From Hymenopus coronatus (lineage: Eukaryota; Arthropoda; Insecta; Mantodea; Hymenopodidae), in contig CM060880.1 in assembly GCA_030762935.1 (NCBI GenBank), positions 19,461,001-19,525,000 on the forward strand: a DNA stretch of 64,000 nucleotides, read 5' to 3'. A program made the translations under genes and the position numbers. Within the stretch, counting starts at the first letter, position 1. Every line of letters begins with the position of its first letter. The notes under the pieces are model-generated. The model had not been told where the DNA came from, ran no database searches, and saw only the letters and a program-made list of their open reading frames with translations. Positions 23,420-35,221 of the stretch are shown here, piece by piece.

Positions 23420-24558
23420 ACTCTCTCTACACGTACTATGTACCAAAAATTCGATGTCGAGATTTCACCGAAAATGTTTTTTTGCGTTCCCTGAACAAAC
23501 AAACAAACAACATTTTTAGAAAAAGGTATGTGTGTGAGTGGTGTGTGTGTCCGTGAACACGATAAGTCTTCAAACGAAGAGTTGTTAAATGCCAAACTTG
23601 ATATTTAAGTTCAGCATCTTCCAAGGATGCGACACGAAGATTTAAGAAAATCCCCCACCCCAAACTAACCTTTATATGTAACAAATTAGAAAGTTCTGAT
23701 TTTCTCTAAAATGACTTAACGATTTTGATTGAAATACCATGTATTAAAAATATTCACATGATAAAATGAATACTTTGAATTTTGTGGGAGTAACCCCTGA
23801 AATCCACTTCATTCGGAATAACTTCTGCATAACTGATAAACCGCAAGAGATAGACAAAAGCTTCCAATTGTGTGCTTAAACACACAATTATGTCATATAC
23901 AAGTTTTTTGTAGAGCTAACCATTTCCGAGATATTCCCTCTCATTGGTTTCAATTTTAAAATACTTAAACTTTTCTCAAACGGGATGTCCTCATCCGTTT
24001 TGTATCTCTCGTTTTACTCCTGGCGCTGTAAAGAGAACCAATTTAAATGGCAATCGCATAGCGAGCAGGTTTTAAAAGATTTGACTATCGCTGTATCTAG
24101 AGTGCTCCCTTATTCCCTTCCTACTTATAAGGAAGTAAGCAATAAAACCAATTCCACTGTTTATCTCGATTAAAATTCAGTAAATAGAAGAATATTATAT
24201 GTAAAAAAGAAGCTAGTAATAGTGAAGTAACACGAATATTAATATAACAATTAATAATTGTAACAATTCTCCATTTATTTTCTTTGAAATCCAAGGATTG
24301 GTTTAGCAATAAAAGGATCTATTGCTTCGTTAGCCCAATATTTTTTTGATCTTGTTTGTTTACTTGTTACTACTACCACCACCACCTGAACTAGATCAAA
24401 AAGAAATTGAGCTAACGAAGCAATAGATCCTTTTATTGAGAAACTAGTCCTTAGATTTAAAAAATGTAGCCGGACAATTGTTACAATTATCAATTGTCAT
24501 GTTTGTAGAAATAGTTTGCAGAACAAATAGAGAAAGTCAAGTAAATGGAACAAAATAC
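23420..24558 (-). mobile_element. Family A, end-to-end, split by a foldback MITE
   Basis: Starts at a shortened palindrome (ACTCTCTCTACACGTACTAT) and continues through GAGATTTCACCGAAAATG, a short GT array, and GTATTAAAAATATTCACATG to GATTAAAATTCAGTAAATAG. It is then interrupted by the inverted repeat at 24247-24497 and closes with AGAGAAAGTCAAGTAAATGG. Confidence 0.8.
24247..24497. mobile_element. Foldback MITE inserted in family A
   Basis: Two arms of about 107 bp (24247-24354 and 24390-24497) are inverted copies of each other. They share AGGATCTATTGCTTCGTTAG, with AATTGTAACAATT near the outer ends. A spacer of about 36 bp has a TACTACCACCACC run. The piece is unlike family A and sits between its two halves. 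I could not define a target duplication or assign a superfamily. Confidence 0.7.
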
Positions 24559-24640
24559 TTTTTTAAAACATTTTAATAGTGGAGCATTTCCGGTGTAACT
24601 CCGAGATAAGTTTTTGAACGAAAATAGAGAATGTAGAAAA

Positions 24641-25772
24641 GCCGATGTGTTCTTCCATTCACATGACTTTCTCTACATCGCTATAACAAATTATTGTTTA
24701 AAAGCATATTCTTCTATTTTATGATAATCGAGATAAGGATTAGCAGAAATTGCCTTAATTACTTGCTTTCTTGTAAGTAGAAGGGAAAAAAGGGAAATCA
24801 CTAGGCTGAGACGATAGTCCAATATTTTAAAAGCCGGTTGCCATGTGCATAAAATCCGTTTCTATGCAGGGCCAAGAGTTTACAACTTTCAGAATGAAAA
24901 AAAGTTTATAGTCAATTCAACGAAAAAAAAGTATAACACATAATGTGTGTGTTTTAACGTGATCTACATGTTTTGTGTACTAAGTTTTTGTCTCTCTCTT
25001 ACGGTTTGCCATTTATGCAAAATTCATTCAGAATAAAGAGGCCTTTAGAGGCTATTCCCAGAAAATTCAAGATATACATTTTATTTGCCATGTAAATATC
25101 TTTAATATACGGTATTTTAATCAAAAGCGTTGGGTCATTTTTGAGAAAATCAAAAATTTCGAAATTTTTTCCATATAAAGGGTAGTTTGGGGTGGGGGGA
25201 TTTTTCTCAAAAACTTCATGTAGCATCCCTGGAAAATAAACTTTAATATACCAAGTTAGGTATTTTATCGATTTTTCGTTTGAGTTATCGTGCGCACACA
25301 CACACACGCGCACACACAAAATGTAAATGTAAGTGGTGTGTTATTTATGGACGCTCTTTAACTGCTGTGGTTCTCAGCGTCCCATTTTAAATTGAGTGTG
25401 AAAGACCGCCTAATTTTGCTCAGAGGCCTCTCTATTAGGCTTGAGGTCCTTTTACGTGCCTTAAATCTACGACACGGGACCAACGGCTTTATTTCTCATC
25501 CAAAGGAAGCCATACTAAGGATTTTTACAACCGAAAAAATCCATCGACCTCCGCTGGGTTTGAACCCGCGACCTTGGGTATATAACGTTAGCATGATAAC
25601 CATTACACCATGGAGGGCGATTCACACTCACACGGAGCTTTTTCTGTAAATGCTTTTTTTTTATACAGGGGACCCTAAAACGTGTATTTCCGGTGAATTC
25701 TCGGTATCGAATTTTTGGGTAGCATGCAATACTTTCTCTATACAATATGTAGATAGTACGTATAGAGAAAGT
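24641..25772 (+). mobile_element. Family A, end-to-end, with SINE inside the CA array
   Basis: Left end CCGATGTGTTCTTCCATTCA and right-hand palindrome closing at TATAGAGAAAGT. The CA array at 25291-25319 is followed by a SINE family 2 copy. The element resumes after it at CACACGGAGCTTTTTC. Confidence 0.85.
25335..25619 (-). mobile_element. SINE family 2, full length, inside family A
   Basis: Minus-sense SINE 2. The tail TTATTTATGGACGCTC is at the left, the body contains TAAATCTACGACACGGGACC, and the head at the right reads on the minus strand GTGTAATGGTTATCATG then B box GGGTTCAAACCC. It sits in the microsatellite of the host element. No target duplication could be separated from the CA repeats. 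Confidence 0.85.
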
Positions 25773-25775
25773 AAA

Positions 25776-26576
25776 AATGACGGTGCTGCAATTCTAGATG
25801 TAAATTTAGCTCTTTTCCCGGCGATCTCTTATTTACACGTGCCTTCCTTCACTGGATGTTTCCATTCAATCTGGAATCTGGGCTTCCAATTAAAACAGTC
25901 TGATTTGTGCTTTCTACTGTAAATACTTCAACTCTTTTCTCACACTGTAGTTAAAAGCAAGAGCAGATTTATCTTAACTCTGTCCTTCCTACATCAGCAG
26001 AAATACTTCTGGGAAAGGTTCTTCAAAGAGAGGATTTCTTACCGGATATTAAGAAGCGACGCACAGCATACTTCCTCGCCAGCCACAAAAGATGCCGACG
26101 TTATTAACTCCTCACGGCAGCGAAGGCCACGCGGGTAAAACTCCCTGACCCATTATGTACCTACCTGAACAATGCTTTACAAAGAAGCTCTTCCCAGATT
26201 TTGAGTGACACACCCTACCTCGTGTTCCGTTAACCGTTCGTTCAGCCGGAAACCGGAAAATCTGCAAGAATATCAAAATATGCAATTGTTTGTAGCTTAC
26301 GACATGTTTAAGAGTGACGAGTGCTTGACGTCTTCCTGAATCACCCAACAAACTGAGGTTGAAAGTCCATTACGTGGCCATTAGAGAGATGATGATTGAT
26401 GTAAATGTTCTTGATCGTGGTGTTTGCACACGAAAAAGTCACGTTGTGGAAAAGCACTGGCAATGTACGCAGTAAAGACAAATTGAACGATCAAAGACTC
26501 CAACATGAAATCCTATAAAAACAATTATTTCGATAATACTTAGCAATACAACAAATTTTACAAATTAGGTATTTTA
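25776..26576. other. No recognisable feature
   Basis: Unique-looking sequence with no coding signal or repeat I can support. Confidence 0.45.
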
Positions 26577-26742
26577 ATGGCGAGCGCCCGCAAGCGGCGT
26601 CTGGGCGGGTTTTCTCCGGGTCTTCCGGGTTACCCCGCCGCTCATTCCACCAATTGCTTCATAACCTCCTTTCTATTCCTCAATTTCGCCTGCATTTCAT
26701 ATCATCCACTTCCTAATACTCACTCATACGTGGCCAATCCCT
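26577..26742 (+). mobile_element. SINE family 3, head-truncated
   Basis: In pol III sense: GGCGGGTTTTCTCCGGGTCT, CCGCTCATTCCACCAATTGC and ATATCATCCACTTCCTAATA. This is the reverse complement of the other family 3 copies. The tRNA head is mostly missing. Confidence 0.75.
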
Positions 26743-26746
26743 CGTA

Positions 26747-26788
26747 CATTTTCAAAAACCTCCATCACCCCAAAACTGCCCTTTACAT
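26747..26788 (-). mobile_element. Family A fragment
   Basis: About 40 bp (TTTCAAAAACCTCCATCACC then CCCTTTACATG) from the inverted G-rich region. It is cut off by the left end of the next + copy. Confidence 0.5.
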
Positions 26789-26789
26789 G

Positions 26790-27392
26790 AAAAATAATCT
26801 ATGTTCCATTCACATAACTTACTCTACCTGTTCTGCAAACAAACTAATCTCACATCACGTTAATGTAGATAACCATCAGACATGGTGTTATTACTTGCTT
26901 CCTTGTAAGTAGAAAGGAAATAATAATTTTTAAAGCCTAGTTGCTATGTAATACACTTGCAATTCGCTTCTCTATGCAGGGCCAGGAGTAAAGCAAGTGT
27001 GAGAGAGAGATGAAACGAATGATGACTCTCACTTGTAAAAACTATACGCATTTTAAAATTGAAACCAATCACAAGGAAAACTGTGGTAAGCATACGTAAT
27101 TTATCAAAATCGATAGAGCCATTTTGAGAAAATCGAAATTATAGAAAATTCTTCCATGTAAAGGGTAGTTTGAAGTGGGATGATTTTCTGGAAAGCCTTC
27201 GTGTTGCATCCTTGGAGAATGCTGAACCTAACAGACGTTTCTTCTTTGAGTTATGCTGTTGATAGACTCAACCACGGCCATGCGGACCTTTTTCTAAACA
27301 TGTTTTTTTTTATTTAGAGGAGCTCAAAACATATTCCCAGTAAATCTTAACATCGAATTTTGGGTGGAATACCTACCTACTATATACATACA
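26790..27392 (+). mobile_element. Family A, internally deleted
   Basis: Left end ATCTATGTTCCATTCACATA. A middle stretch is lost after ACAAGGAAAACTGTGG, then the copy resumes at AATCGATAGAGCCATTTTGA. It ends at CTATATACATA, half way through the palindrome. Confidence 0.7.
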
Positions 27393-27655
27393 AAAATGGG
27401 TTGATCTTATTTTCTTAAAGACAGTTAACGATTTAATTGAAAGTATTTTTATGATATTTGCAAAACAAATAAATTATATCTTGAATTTTCAGAGAATAAC
27501 CTGTGATGTCATCTTCACTCCGAATGATTTTATTGGTAAACCGTAATACGTAGACAAAATCTTGCACACAATTTATGCCAAATAAAATAACTGATGCAGA
27601 ATTACCAGTTTCCGAGATACCATCTGTTATTGGCTCCAATTTTCGAATATGTATA
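27393..27655 (-). mobile_element. Family A, middle fragment
   Basis: Inverted middle piece from CAAAAATGGGTTGATC through TCTTGAATTTTCAGAGAATA to TTGGCTCCAATTTTCGAATA. It directly abuts the next inverted copy. Confidence 0.65.
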
Positions 27656-27662
27656 CATTTTT

Positions 27663-28525
27663 ACTTTCTCTAAACATACTATATACATAGCGATAGAGGT
27701 GCCGTATTGCACCCAAAAACACTATACCGAGATTTCACCGGAAACACTTGTTTTGGGAGAGACTGAACCCAAAAATAAAGCATATATAGAAGAATGTCCA
27801 TGTGTGTGTGTGGGGGGGGGGGCAGCATAGCTCCAAAACAAAAAATTCTATTATACACCAAACTTGATATTTAAGTTCAGTATCTTCCAAGGATGCGACA
27901 AAGGTTTTCAAGAAAATCACCACCACCCCCAACTACCCTTTACATGGAAAACAATGTAAATAGTTTGGTTTTATCAAAAATGGCTCTAACGCTTTTGATT
28001 AAAATCTCTATGTTTAAGATATTTACATGACAAGTAACATGTATATTAGGAATTTTCTGGGAATAGCCTCTAAAGGCCTCTTTATTCTGGATTATTTTTA
28101 TTGAATTTTGCATAACTGGTAAACCGTAATACATAAACAAAAAGTATTACATAAAAATGTAGATCACGATAAAACAAACAATTTATGTCATACATTTTTT
28201 TTTTTTTTTTTTTCGTGGAGTTGACCACTTTTGTGATATTCCGTGTTATTGGTTTCAGTTTTAAAATACAAACTTTTCTCATACGGGAACTTGTCAACGC
28301 AAGGAAACGGATTTCAATCTCATAGCAACCACATTTTAAAACATGTGACTGTCGGTTTAGCCCATTGTATTCCCTTATTTCCCTCCTACTTATAAGGAAC
28401 TAAGTAATAAGACCATTTCTGCTAATGCTTAACTCGATTAGCATGAAGTAGAGAGAAAAATAAACTTATTAACAATAATTTGTTACCGAGGTGTAGACAA
28501 AGTCTTGTGAATGGAACACATAAGA
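27663..28525 (-). mobile_element. Family A, end-to-end copy
   Basis: Palindromic end ACTTTCTCTAAACATACTAT at the left. The GT array is interrupted by a G-run (27803-27822) and there is a T-run at 28195-28213. The outer end at 28525 reads GAATGGAACACATAAGA. Confidence 0.82.
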
Positions 28526-28617
28526 TTTATTCTTTGGTGCATGATAGTTAAAAAAAAAAGCACGGTTTTTCAAAACCATCACATAGTGTCCGCTTGTAAA
28601 AAAATCACTGACCATCG

Positions 28618-28765
28618 CCTTAACCTCTTATTTATCCCTATGCCTATAATTGCACAATGATAGTTTATCTCGATTAACAAGAACTAACGAAGAGGGAAAA
28701 TGTTTATACTAAGTTTGTAGCAGAGTGAGTAACGAAAGTCGTGTGACATGTATGAATGATGCCAC
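28618..28765 (-). mobile_element. Family A, outer-end fragment
   Basis: TTATCTCGATTAACAAGAAC through GTAGCAGAGTGAGTAACGAA to GTGTGACATGTATGAATG resembles the last 150 bp of an inverted copy, with many changes. Confidence 0.5.
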
Positions 28766-28899
28766 AAATATTGATAACTCACGTGAAACCGAAATTTCTC
28801 CTCCCCGCATGATTGTTTAAAACCCCTCATTTTTCCCCTTTGGTAGGCCAGTCAATTATGAAAATCCAATTTGTTCATTATTACTAGCGACCATCCCTC

Positions 28900-29140
28900 C
28901 CTATCACTTCTGTCGGCACCTGTGATCTGGGTATAGAATTTCCATGGCGAGAAGAATAGCCTTTAAATCCAAGCCGCCGCGTAGCCTCGAGGGTATATAC
29001 CCTGTTCGGGTTTCTAGTTTATCTTTCTGCAGGAACAAGGGCCTCCAACCCCAAGCGGTCGCGCCAGCTGACGTAAGTAATATCTTCCCACAAGATTCAA
29101 CCTCGCGCACTGCCACAGTTTTGTTTGGGGGGGGGGGGTT
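28900..29140. other. GC-richer unrecognised segment
   Basis: About 240 bp of higher G+C between AT-rich flanks, ending in a G13 run. It is open on both strands for about 80 codons. A GACGTAAGT stretch at 29069-29077 fits a splice donor on the + strand. No domain was recognised. It could be a 5' exon, a decayed repeat or part of an unseen element. Confidence 0.3.
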
Positions 29141-29514
29141 TAATATATCCAATGTATTCAAAATAAGAAAGATGAAATGCATCGACTTTGAACCACGTAG
29201 GCCAGTTTTTTTTCTCTCCAAAAACAACACTAAAATTTATCGATAATGCAAGGTGTCTTTATATGTATTAATAGACCCGTATATAAATTTAATTTGAAGA
29301 CAAAACTATTTTTATGACTTTATGCTACAATTTCAGCAACTTCTGTCGTCAACGTATCTGCAAACTAGTAAGCTGAATTTAAATTATTACTCTAAGAGGT
29401 CAGGGCTTCATTTACTGCGTCGTTAAAATAAAACTTTCATTTAATGTTTTTATTATACAATTTATAACCCTTTCAATACCGCAATATATTGAAGACAAAT
29501 GAAATTATTTTTTT
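29141..29514. other. No recognisable feature
   Basis: AT-rich spacer with no open frame worth naming. Confidence 0.45.
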
Positions 29515-29718
29515 GTGGTGTTTAACGCCCGCTTTTACTACTGAGGCACCACAGGAGATAACACTGGTGATACATGGAATGAAGATGGAGCACCGGTGGA
29601 ATGCAATGGCGGGGAAAACGCCACTTTGTCCAACAATCTAACATGTGGTCGGGGGGATCGAACTCGGGCCGTCTAGGTGAAAGGCGAGTGGTCTAAACAC
29701 TTTGCGACGGCGCGGCCT
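29515..29718 (-). mobile_element. SINE family 3, near complete
   Basis: GTGTTTAACGCCCGC tail side at the left, GAAGATGGAGCACCGGTGGA, AATGGCGGGGAAAACGCCAC, then the tRNA-like head with the minus-strand B box GTTCGATCCCC. It belongs to the subtype whose tail side reads TTTAACGCCCGC. Confidence 0.85.
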
Positions 29719-29719
29719 G

Positions 29720-30219
29720 AAACATGATAGACTACAGCTTGAATTAAATGCACAAAGAAGCTATAAAGATCTTCAATGCGCTGTCCTGATGAGTTTACAT
29801 AAAAAATAGTGCTAGTGCGCAAGTGCGGTAAGCGTCGGCGATTGGTTGAAATCTCTGATATGTTTATAGCAGATGAATCAAACCGCCTCAATAAAACATT
29901 CAAGCCTATATTATAAGCATTGTCTTTGCAACAAGTTTCCGAGACTACCTGAAGGAAATAGATGTTTTCATAGTTCCGGTTATACGAAAAACTTTATGAC
30001 GAGTTGCACATATTTGCAACAAACATAACAAATATTCAAAGATGCCCAAATGGCTTTCTAAGAAGTTTTGAGTGAATGTCTTGGGAGCTACACAGATCAG
30101 TTTATTGGAAAGCTCGCTAACGTAGTTTAATAATAGGTTGTTCGACGAGTTGAAAAGCGCACTCTTAACTGAACTACTATCCGAATATCTGAAGTTGTAT
30201 TCACACGATTTTTTTCTAT

Positions 30220-30222
<3 letters not shown>
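29720..30222. other. No recognisable gene
   Basis: Minus-strand frames of 76 and 92 codons show no domain, and no repeat relationship was seen. Confidence 0.4.

Positions 30223-30251
<29 letters not shown>
30223..30251. repeat. Poly(T) run
   Basis: Twenty-nine consecutive T's. It could be the tail of a minus-strand retroposed sequence, but nothing recognisable adjoins it. Confidence 0.9.
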
Positions 30252-30253
<2 letters not shown>

Positions 30254-30399
30254 AATAGTTTATTCTTTTATTTACTTCAAGTTCCATTTCTTTATAAACG
30301 GAACACCAATAGTTTAAAAACTGGCCACGTAAGTTTATACTGTTTCCATGAAATCACAAGAATAAGTAAGATAGGGCATTTAAAAAGTACTGAAAATCT

Positions 30400-30867
30400 C
30401 AAATCATAAAAACTGGCTATCTCGAAAACGGAAAGAAACAATTCTAATTATGGTGTGGTGGATACATTTTTGCACAATGTTTATCAATTGTAAAAATTTC
30501 CTTTAAACTGAGCACTTCATAGGCAGTTTCCAGAAAACTCAAGATATAAATTTTTATATTTTAAAATATAGGGTAATTTATTCAATCCTTAAATTCATTT
30601 TTGAGAACGTCGAAGTGTTCCGTGTAAAGAATGGTTTGGGGTGGAGGGGTTTTCTTGAACAGCTTCGTGTAGCTTTGAAAGATACTGAACTTTGATATCA
30701 AGTTCGTATTTATCCAACTTTTAGCTTTGTAATTATGTAGTTCATAGACAAAGCGGGTCTTTTTTCTAAACCTGCCCTCGTCACCGTATTTCGACGAAAT
30801 ATTAATATTGTACTTTTTGGGCGGAACATGCTTCCTCTTATTAGTTAAGTAAAAGGGCAGAGAAAGT
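30400..30867 (+). mobile_element. Family A, divergent and 5'-truncated
   Basis: Diverged body: AACTGGCTATCTCGAAAACG, CAGTTTCCAGAAAACTCAAG, GGTTTGGGGTGGAGGGG, AGCTTCGTGTAGC and a CAGAGAAAGT end at 30867. The left end and the CA array are gone. Confidence 0.7.
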
Positions 30868-30959
30868 AAAACACAGCATGGCATATTATAACATAATCCA
30901 TCTTTGTTTCATCTTAATCGCCAATTCCAATTTTCCTCCGGCTTTATACACATGTTTTT

Positions 30960-31783
30960 ACTTTCTCTACACGTTCTATGTACATAGTATCTAGAGAAGG
31001 TACTGTATTGCACCCAAAAATTCGATACCGAGATTTCAACGGAAATATATGTTTTGACATCCCTTGAATCCAAAGAAAGCATTGTTACAAAAATGTCCGC
31101 GTGTGTGTGTGAGTGTAAGGGGGGCAGCTTAGCTCAGAAACGAAAAGTCCGTTAAATACCAAACTTAGTGTTTATGTTCAGTATCTTCCAAGGATGCGAC
31201 ACGAAGATTTTCATGAAACCCCCCCCCAAGTACCATTTACAAAGAAAAAATTTCGAAAATGTTGATTTTCCCAAAAATGGCTCTAACGATTTTGATTAAA
31301 ATATCGTATATTAAAGACATTTGCCTGACAAATAAAATGTCTATCTTGAATTTTCTGGGAATATCCTCTAAAGATTACTTTAATTTGGATGAATTTTACG
31401 GAATTTTGCATAACTGGCAAACCGTAAGAGATAGACAAAAACTTACTTCACAAAAAATGTAGAGCTCTTTAATATACACAGGTTAGGTTATGCACACTGT
31501 TTTCGTGCAGTGGATCATTTTTGAGATATTCCCGTTATTGGTTTCAGCTTTAAAAACTTAAACTTTTATCATAGGGGAATTTGTCAACTCCTGTTCAGCA
31601 ACCAACTTTTGACCAATACTTTGGCCTATGCTACTCCCTTATTTCCCGTCTACTTGCATGGAAGCATTTTATAAGACTTCTGCCAATTTTTTCTCGAGTA
31701 GCATGAAGTAAAATGAAGCATACACTTTTTAACAATAATTTGTAGCAGAGATATAGAGAAAGTCATGTGAATGGAACACATCA
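30960..31783 (-). mobile_element. Family A, end-to-end copy
   Basis: Inverted, with the palindrome ACTTTCTCTACACGTTCTAT onward at the left. A GT array at 31099-31115 is followed by G's. The outer end is GAATGGAACACATCA at 31783. Confidence 0.87.
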
Positions 31784-31785
31784 TT

Positions 31786-32166
31786 TTTATAAACAAATGA
31801 TAAGTTACAAGCAACCACGCTCATTCTAATTTCGGAATTCTAAAAACTATAAAAAGCTTGCTGAACCATTAATAAATGTAATCTGTAGGAGTCTTTCAGA
31901 CCCTCTCATATAAATGTCTCTTTTATCACATTTAATACCCATTAAAGCATTACTATATTTCCCAACGTTGTAGCAACACGTGAAACACTCTAAGTTGACA
32001 CATTTCTCATCTAGAAGGACGATGGCTGTTTTCCAAAAAAATGTCAGCTGAACAGATGTCCTCCGCTGCAGTGTTGACAACTTCGATACGAGCGTAATAA
32101 CATTTCATGACAAATGTATTCAAATTGCTTAGATGAACGACGTTCACGCAACATTGGAAAAAAAAA
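31786..32166. other. No recognisable feature
   Basis: Spacer between two family A copies with nothing I recognise. Confidence 0.4.
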
Positions 32167-32941
32167 TCTGATGTGTTCCATTCACGTGACTTTCTCTACA
32201 TCGTTGTAACGAAATATTGTTAAAAAGCATATTTTTCTGTCAACTTTATGTTACTCCAGATAAGCATTAGCTTCCTTTTAAGTAGAAAGAAATTATGGTA
32301 ATACACTAGGCTAAAGCGATAGTAAAATCTTTTAAAAGCTAGTTGCCATGTAGTTGAAATCCGTTTCTATGCAGGGCCAACAGTTTACAACTTTCCGTAT
32401 GAAAAAGTTTAAATATTTAAATCTGAAACGAGTAACAAGGAATATCTTAGAAATAGTAAATTCCACGGAAAACAACACTATATAACATAAATTGTGTGTT
32501 TTAACGTGATCTAACTTTGTTGTGTAATAAGTTTTTGTATATTTTCTTGTATATTTCATGCAGAATAAAGAGGTCTTTAAAGGCTATTCCCAGAAAATTC
32601 AAGATATACATTATATTTGCCATATAAACATCTTTATTATACGGCATTTTAATCAAAATCGTTTTCATTTTTGAGAAAATCAACATTTCGAAATTGTTTC
32701 TATGTAAAGGGTAATTTGGGATGGGGGAACTTTTCTCAAAATCTTCGTGTCGTATCCCTGGAAGATACTAAACTAAACATAAACTTAAATACCAAGTTTG
32801 GTATTTTACCAAGTTTTCGTTTTAGAGTAATCGCGTACACACACACACACAGAACTTTTTCGGAAAATACTTTTGTTGATACAGGAAAACCTAAAACATC
32901 TATTTCCGGTGAAATTTTAGTTTCGAATTTTTGGGTGCTTG
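32167..32941 (+). mobile_element. Family A, lacking only the palindrome
   Basis: Left end TCTGATGTGTTCCATTCACG after an A-run. The body is intact to TTCGAATTTTTGGGTG, then stops immediately before the point where the palindrome starts in sister copies. Confidence 0.82.
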
Positions 32942-33241
32942 AGCAACAATGATAACTGCGTGCAACACAAGCTGAGTCACTGTGTCTACTATGCGGTAGG
33001 TAGAGGTTATGACCCCAGCTTTGCTTGGAGCATTAGTAACTGTGAAGAAAGATGTTACGGCTAGCTGCTTATTACACTTGTGTGGCAGTCAAAGAAAACG
33101 GGCCGCCAGAAAGCAATCTCTGTAAATGTTTATACATTACGAAACGGCTATTCCATTCTTGTGGAAGCGTTTAGGTTGATAACGGATTCACAATCTTGTC
33201 AAGTGCATTCTCATCTGGATCAAAGCAACGGTTATATATAT

Positions 33242-33867
33242 GGTATCTTCCAAGGATGAGACACGAACATTTTCAAGAAAATCCCCTCTCTCCCAATTAC
33301 CCTTTGCATGGAACTTTTTTCAAATTGTTTTATTTTCTCAAAAATGGTTAACGGTTTTGATTAAAATATCGCATATTAAACATATTTACCTGACAAATAA
33401 ACTGCATATCTTGAATTTTCTGGGAATAGCCTCTGAAGACCACTTTATTCTGGATGAATTTTGCATTAACTGCTAAACCATAAGAGATAGACAAAATCTT
33501 ACTTCACAGCAAACGTAGAGCACATTAAAACACACAATTTATGTCAAATACATTTTTTAGTGGAGTTCGTTTTTAAGATATTTCTTGTTTTTGGTTTCAG
33601 CTTTGAAAAACTTACACTTTTCTCATACAGTAATTTGTCAACTCCTGTCCGTACAAACAAAGGAACTTCAGTCGCATAGCAACCAGCTTTTGACTATCAC
33701 TTTAACCTATGGTACTTCCTTATTTCACTTCTACTTACAAGATAGAAAGTAATAAAACTATTTCTGCTAATTCTTTCTCGAATAGCATGAAGTAAATAGA
33801 AACAAACTTTTTGACCATAAGTTGTTGCAGAAATGTAGAGAAAGTCATGTGAATGGAACACATCAGA
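33242..33867 (-). mobile_element. Family A, missing the palindrome side
   Basis: Starts at GTATCTTCCAAGGATGAGAC and continues to a perfect outer end GAATGGAACACATCAGA at 33867, followed by T's. The CA array and palindrome are absent. Confidence 0.82.
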
Positions 33868-33875
33868 TTTTTTTT

Positions 33876-35039
33876 TAAATTGTGCTCCATTTTGAGAAAT
33901 AACTTACTACATTTTGAAAAATGAAAAGTTTTAAGAATGTGAAAAATAAAAGTTTTCTACAATATATAGGGTAAATATTAAAAAATTACATGTTTTAAAA
34001 CTCATTTACTGTAAACATACAGTGGCTCATTTTTATTCAAACAATAAATTTAGACAATGAAACATTTAAACATACAAGTTAAAATTTTGATATGATTAAA
34101 ATACTGTTATTGTTTGTTATAACTGGTAAAAAATTCCAACAAGATATCTTACAAACTGTGGATTTTCCAAATTTCACAGATGCATCAGCGTAAGTGTCAG
34201 AGAACGAAAGTGTTGTGTTAACTTTTCAAATTCCAATTTAACAGCGAAAAGATGAATAAAAGAAAAAGCAAGCAGTAGGAAACAGAACGTTTGCTAGGGT
34301 TGAAATCGATTTGAAGACAAGGAAGAACACTATATTGTGGAAGAAATGTGACAAAAGAACACAGAGAGATAACTGATGTGCCTTTATCATGCCATTGGAA
34401 TACCTTTACTTACTTGCCTTCTGGCCAAAGGAATGCTTCCGAAAGTTACGCTGACCTATAATGTCAAATTTCTGGTTATTGCTTAGCTGACGGTTAAATC
34501 TGAGTGACGGAAAATCAAGTTTTCAACGTTTCTGTAATTCAATACTTTTTAATGCCGAGAAGCACAGTGAGCGTCAATCTTCTCAGGCACCCTGTACAAG
34601 CAGAGTACGGTTCGAATTAACGGAGGGGTTGCCGAGGATTTCCCCCGTTTGAAAACTTTTCCCCTAGCTACACCAATAAGCATTTATTGCTAGCGAGAAA
34701 GACATTTTCGCCCCAACACTCCGCACCACTATTTCCCTTGAGATTAATTTGTAGTGATTTTTTGGTTCTTTAGTGAAGTTAAAAGTTTTCTTTCTAAATC
34801 ACAGAAAACACACCAAGACATGCACTTGTTTTAGGAAAATCAGTGGAGAAATCACATGGATCGGTATTCATAGGGAAGTCTCAGGCCCCGTTAGCGGATG
34901 AAAGTTAAGTTTGATGTCATTGAATCTTTAAATAGGATATTAAACAGTTTTATATAGTGCATTTCAGGTTTAACACTCACATAAAACGTATCCAATGTGC
35001 TAGACATATGAAGATATGACTTAGCTCTTTAGTATTTTT
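33876..35039. other. No recognisable feature
   Basis: About 1.1 kb of AT-rich unique-looking sequence. Confidence 0.45.
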
Positions 35040-35173
35040 ACTTTCTCCATACGCACTATGTACATACTGTATAGAGAAAGTATTGCACTCCACCAGAAAT
35101 TCGATACCGAGATTTCACCGAAAATATATGTTTTAGGGTCCCCAATATAAAAAAAAAGCATTTTCACAAAAAG

Positions 35174-35221
<48 letters not shown>

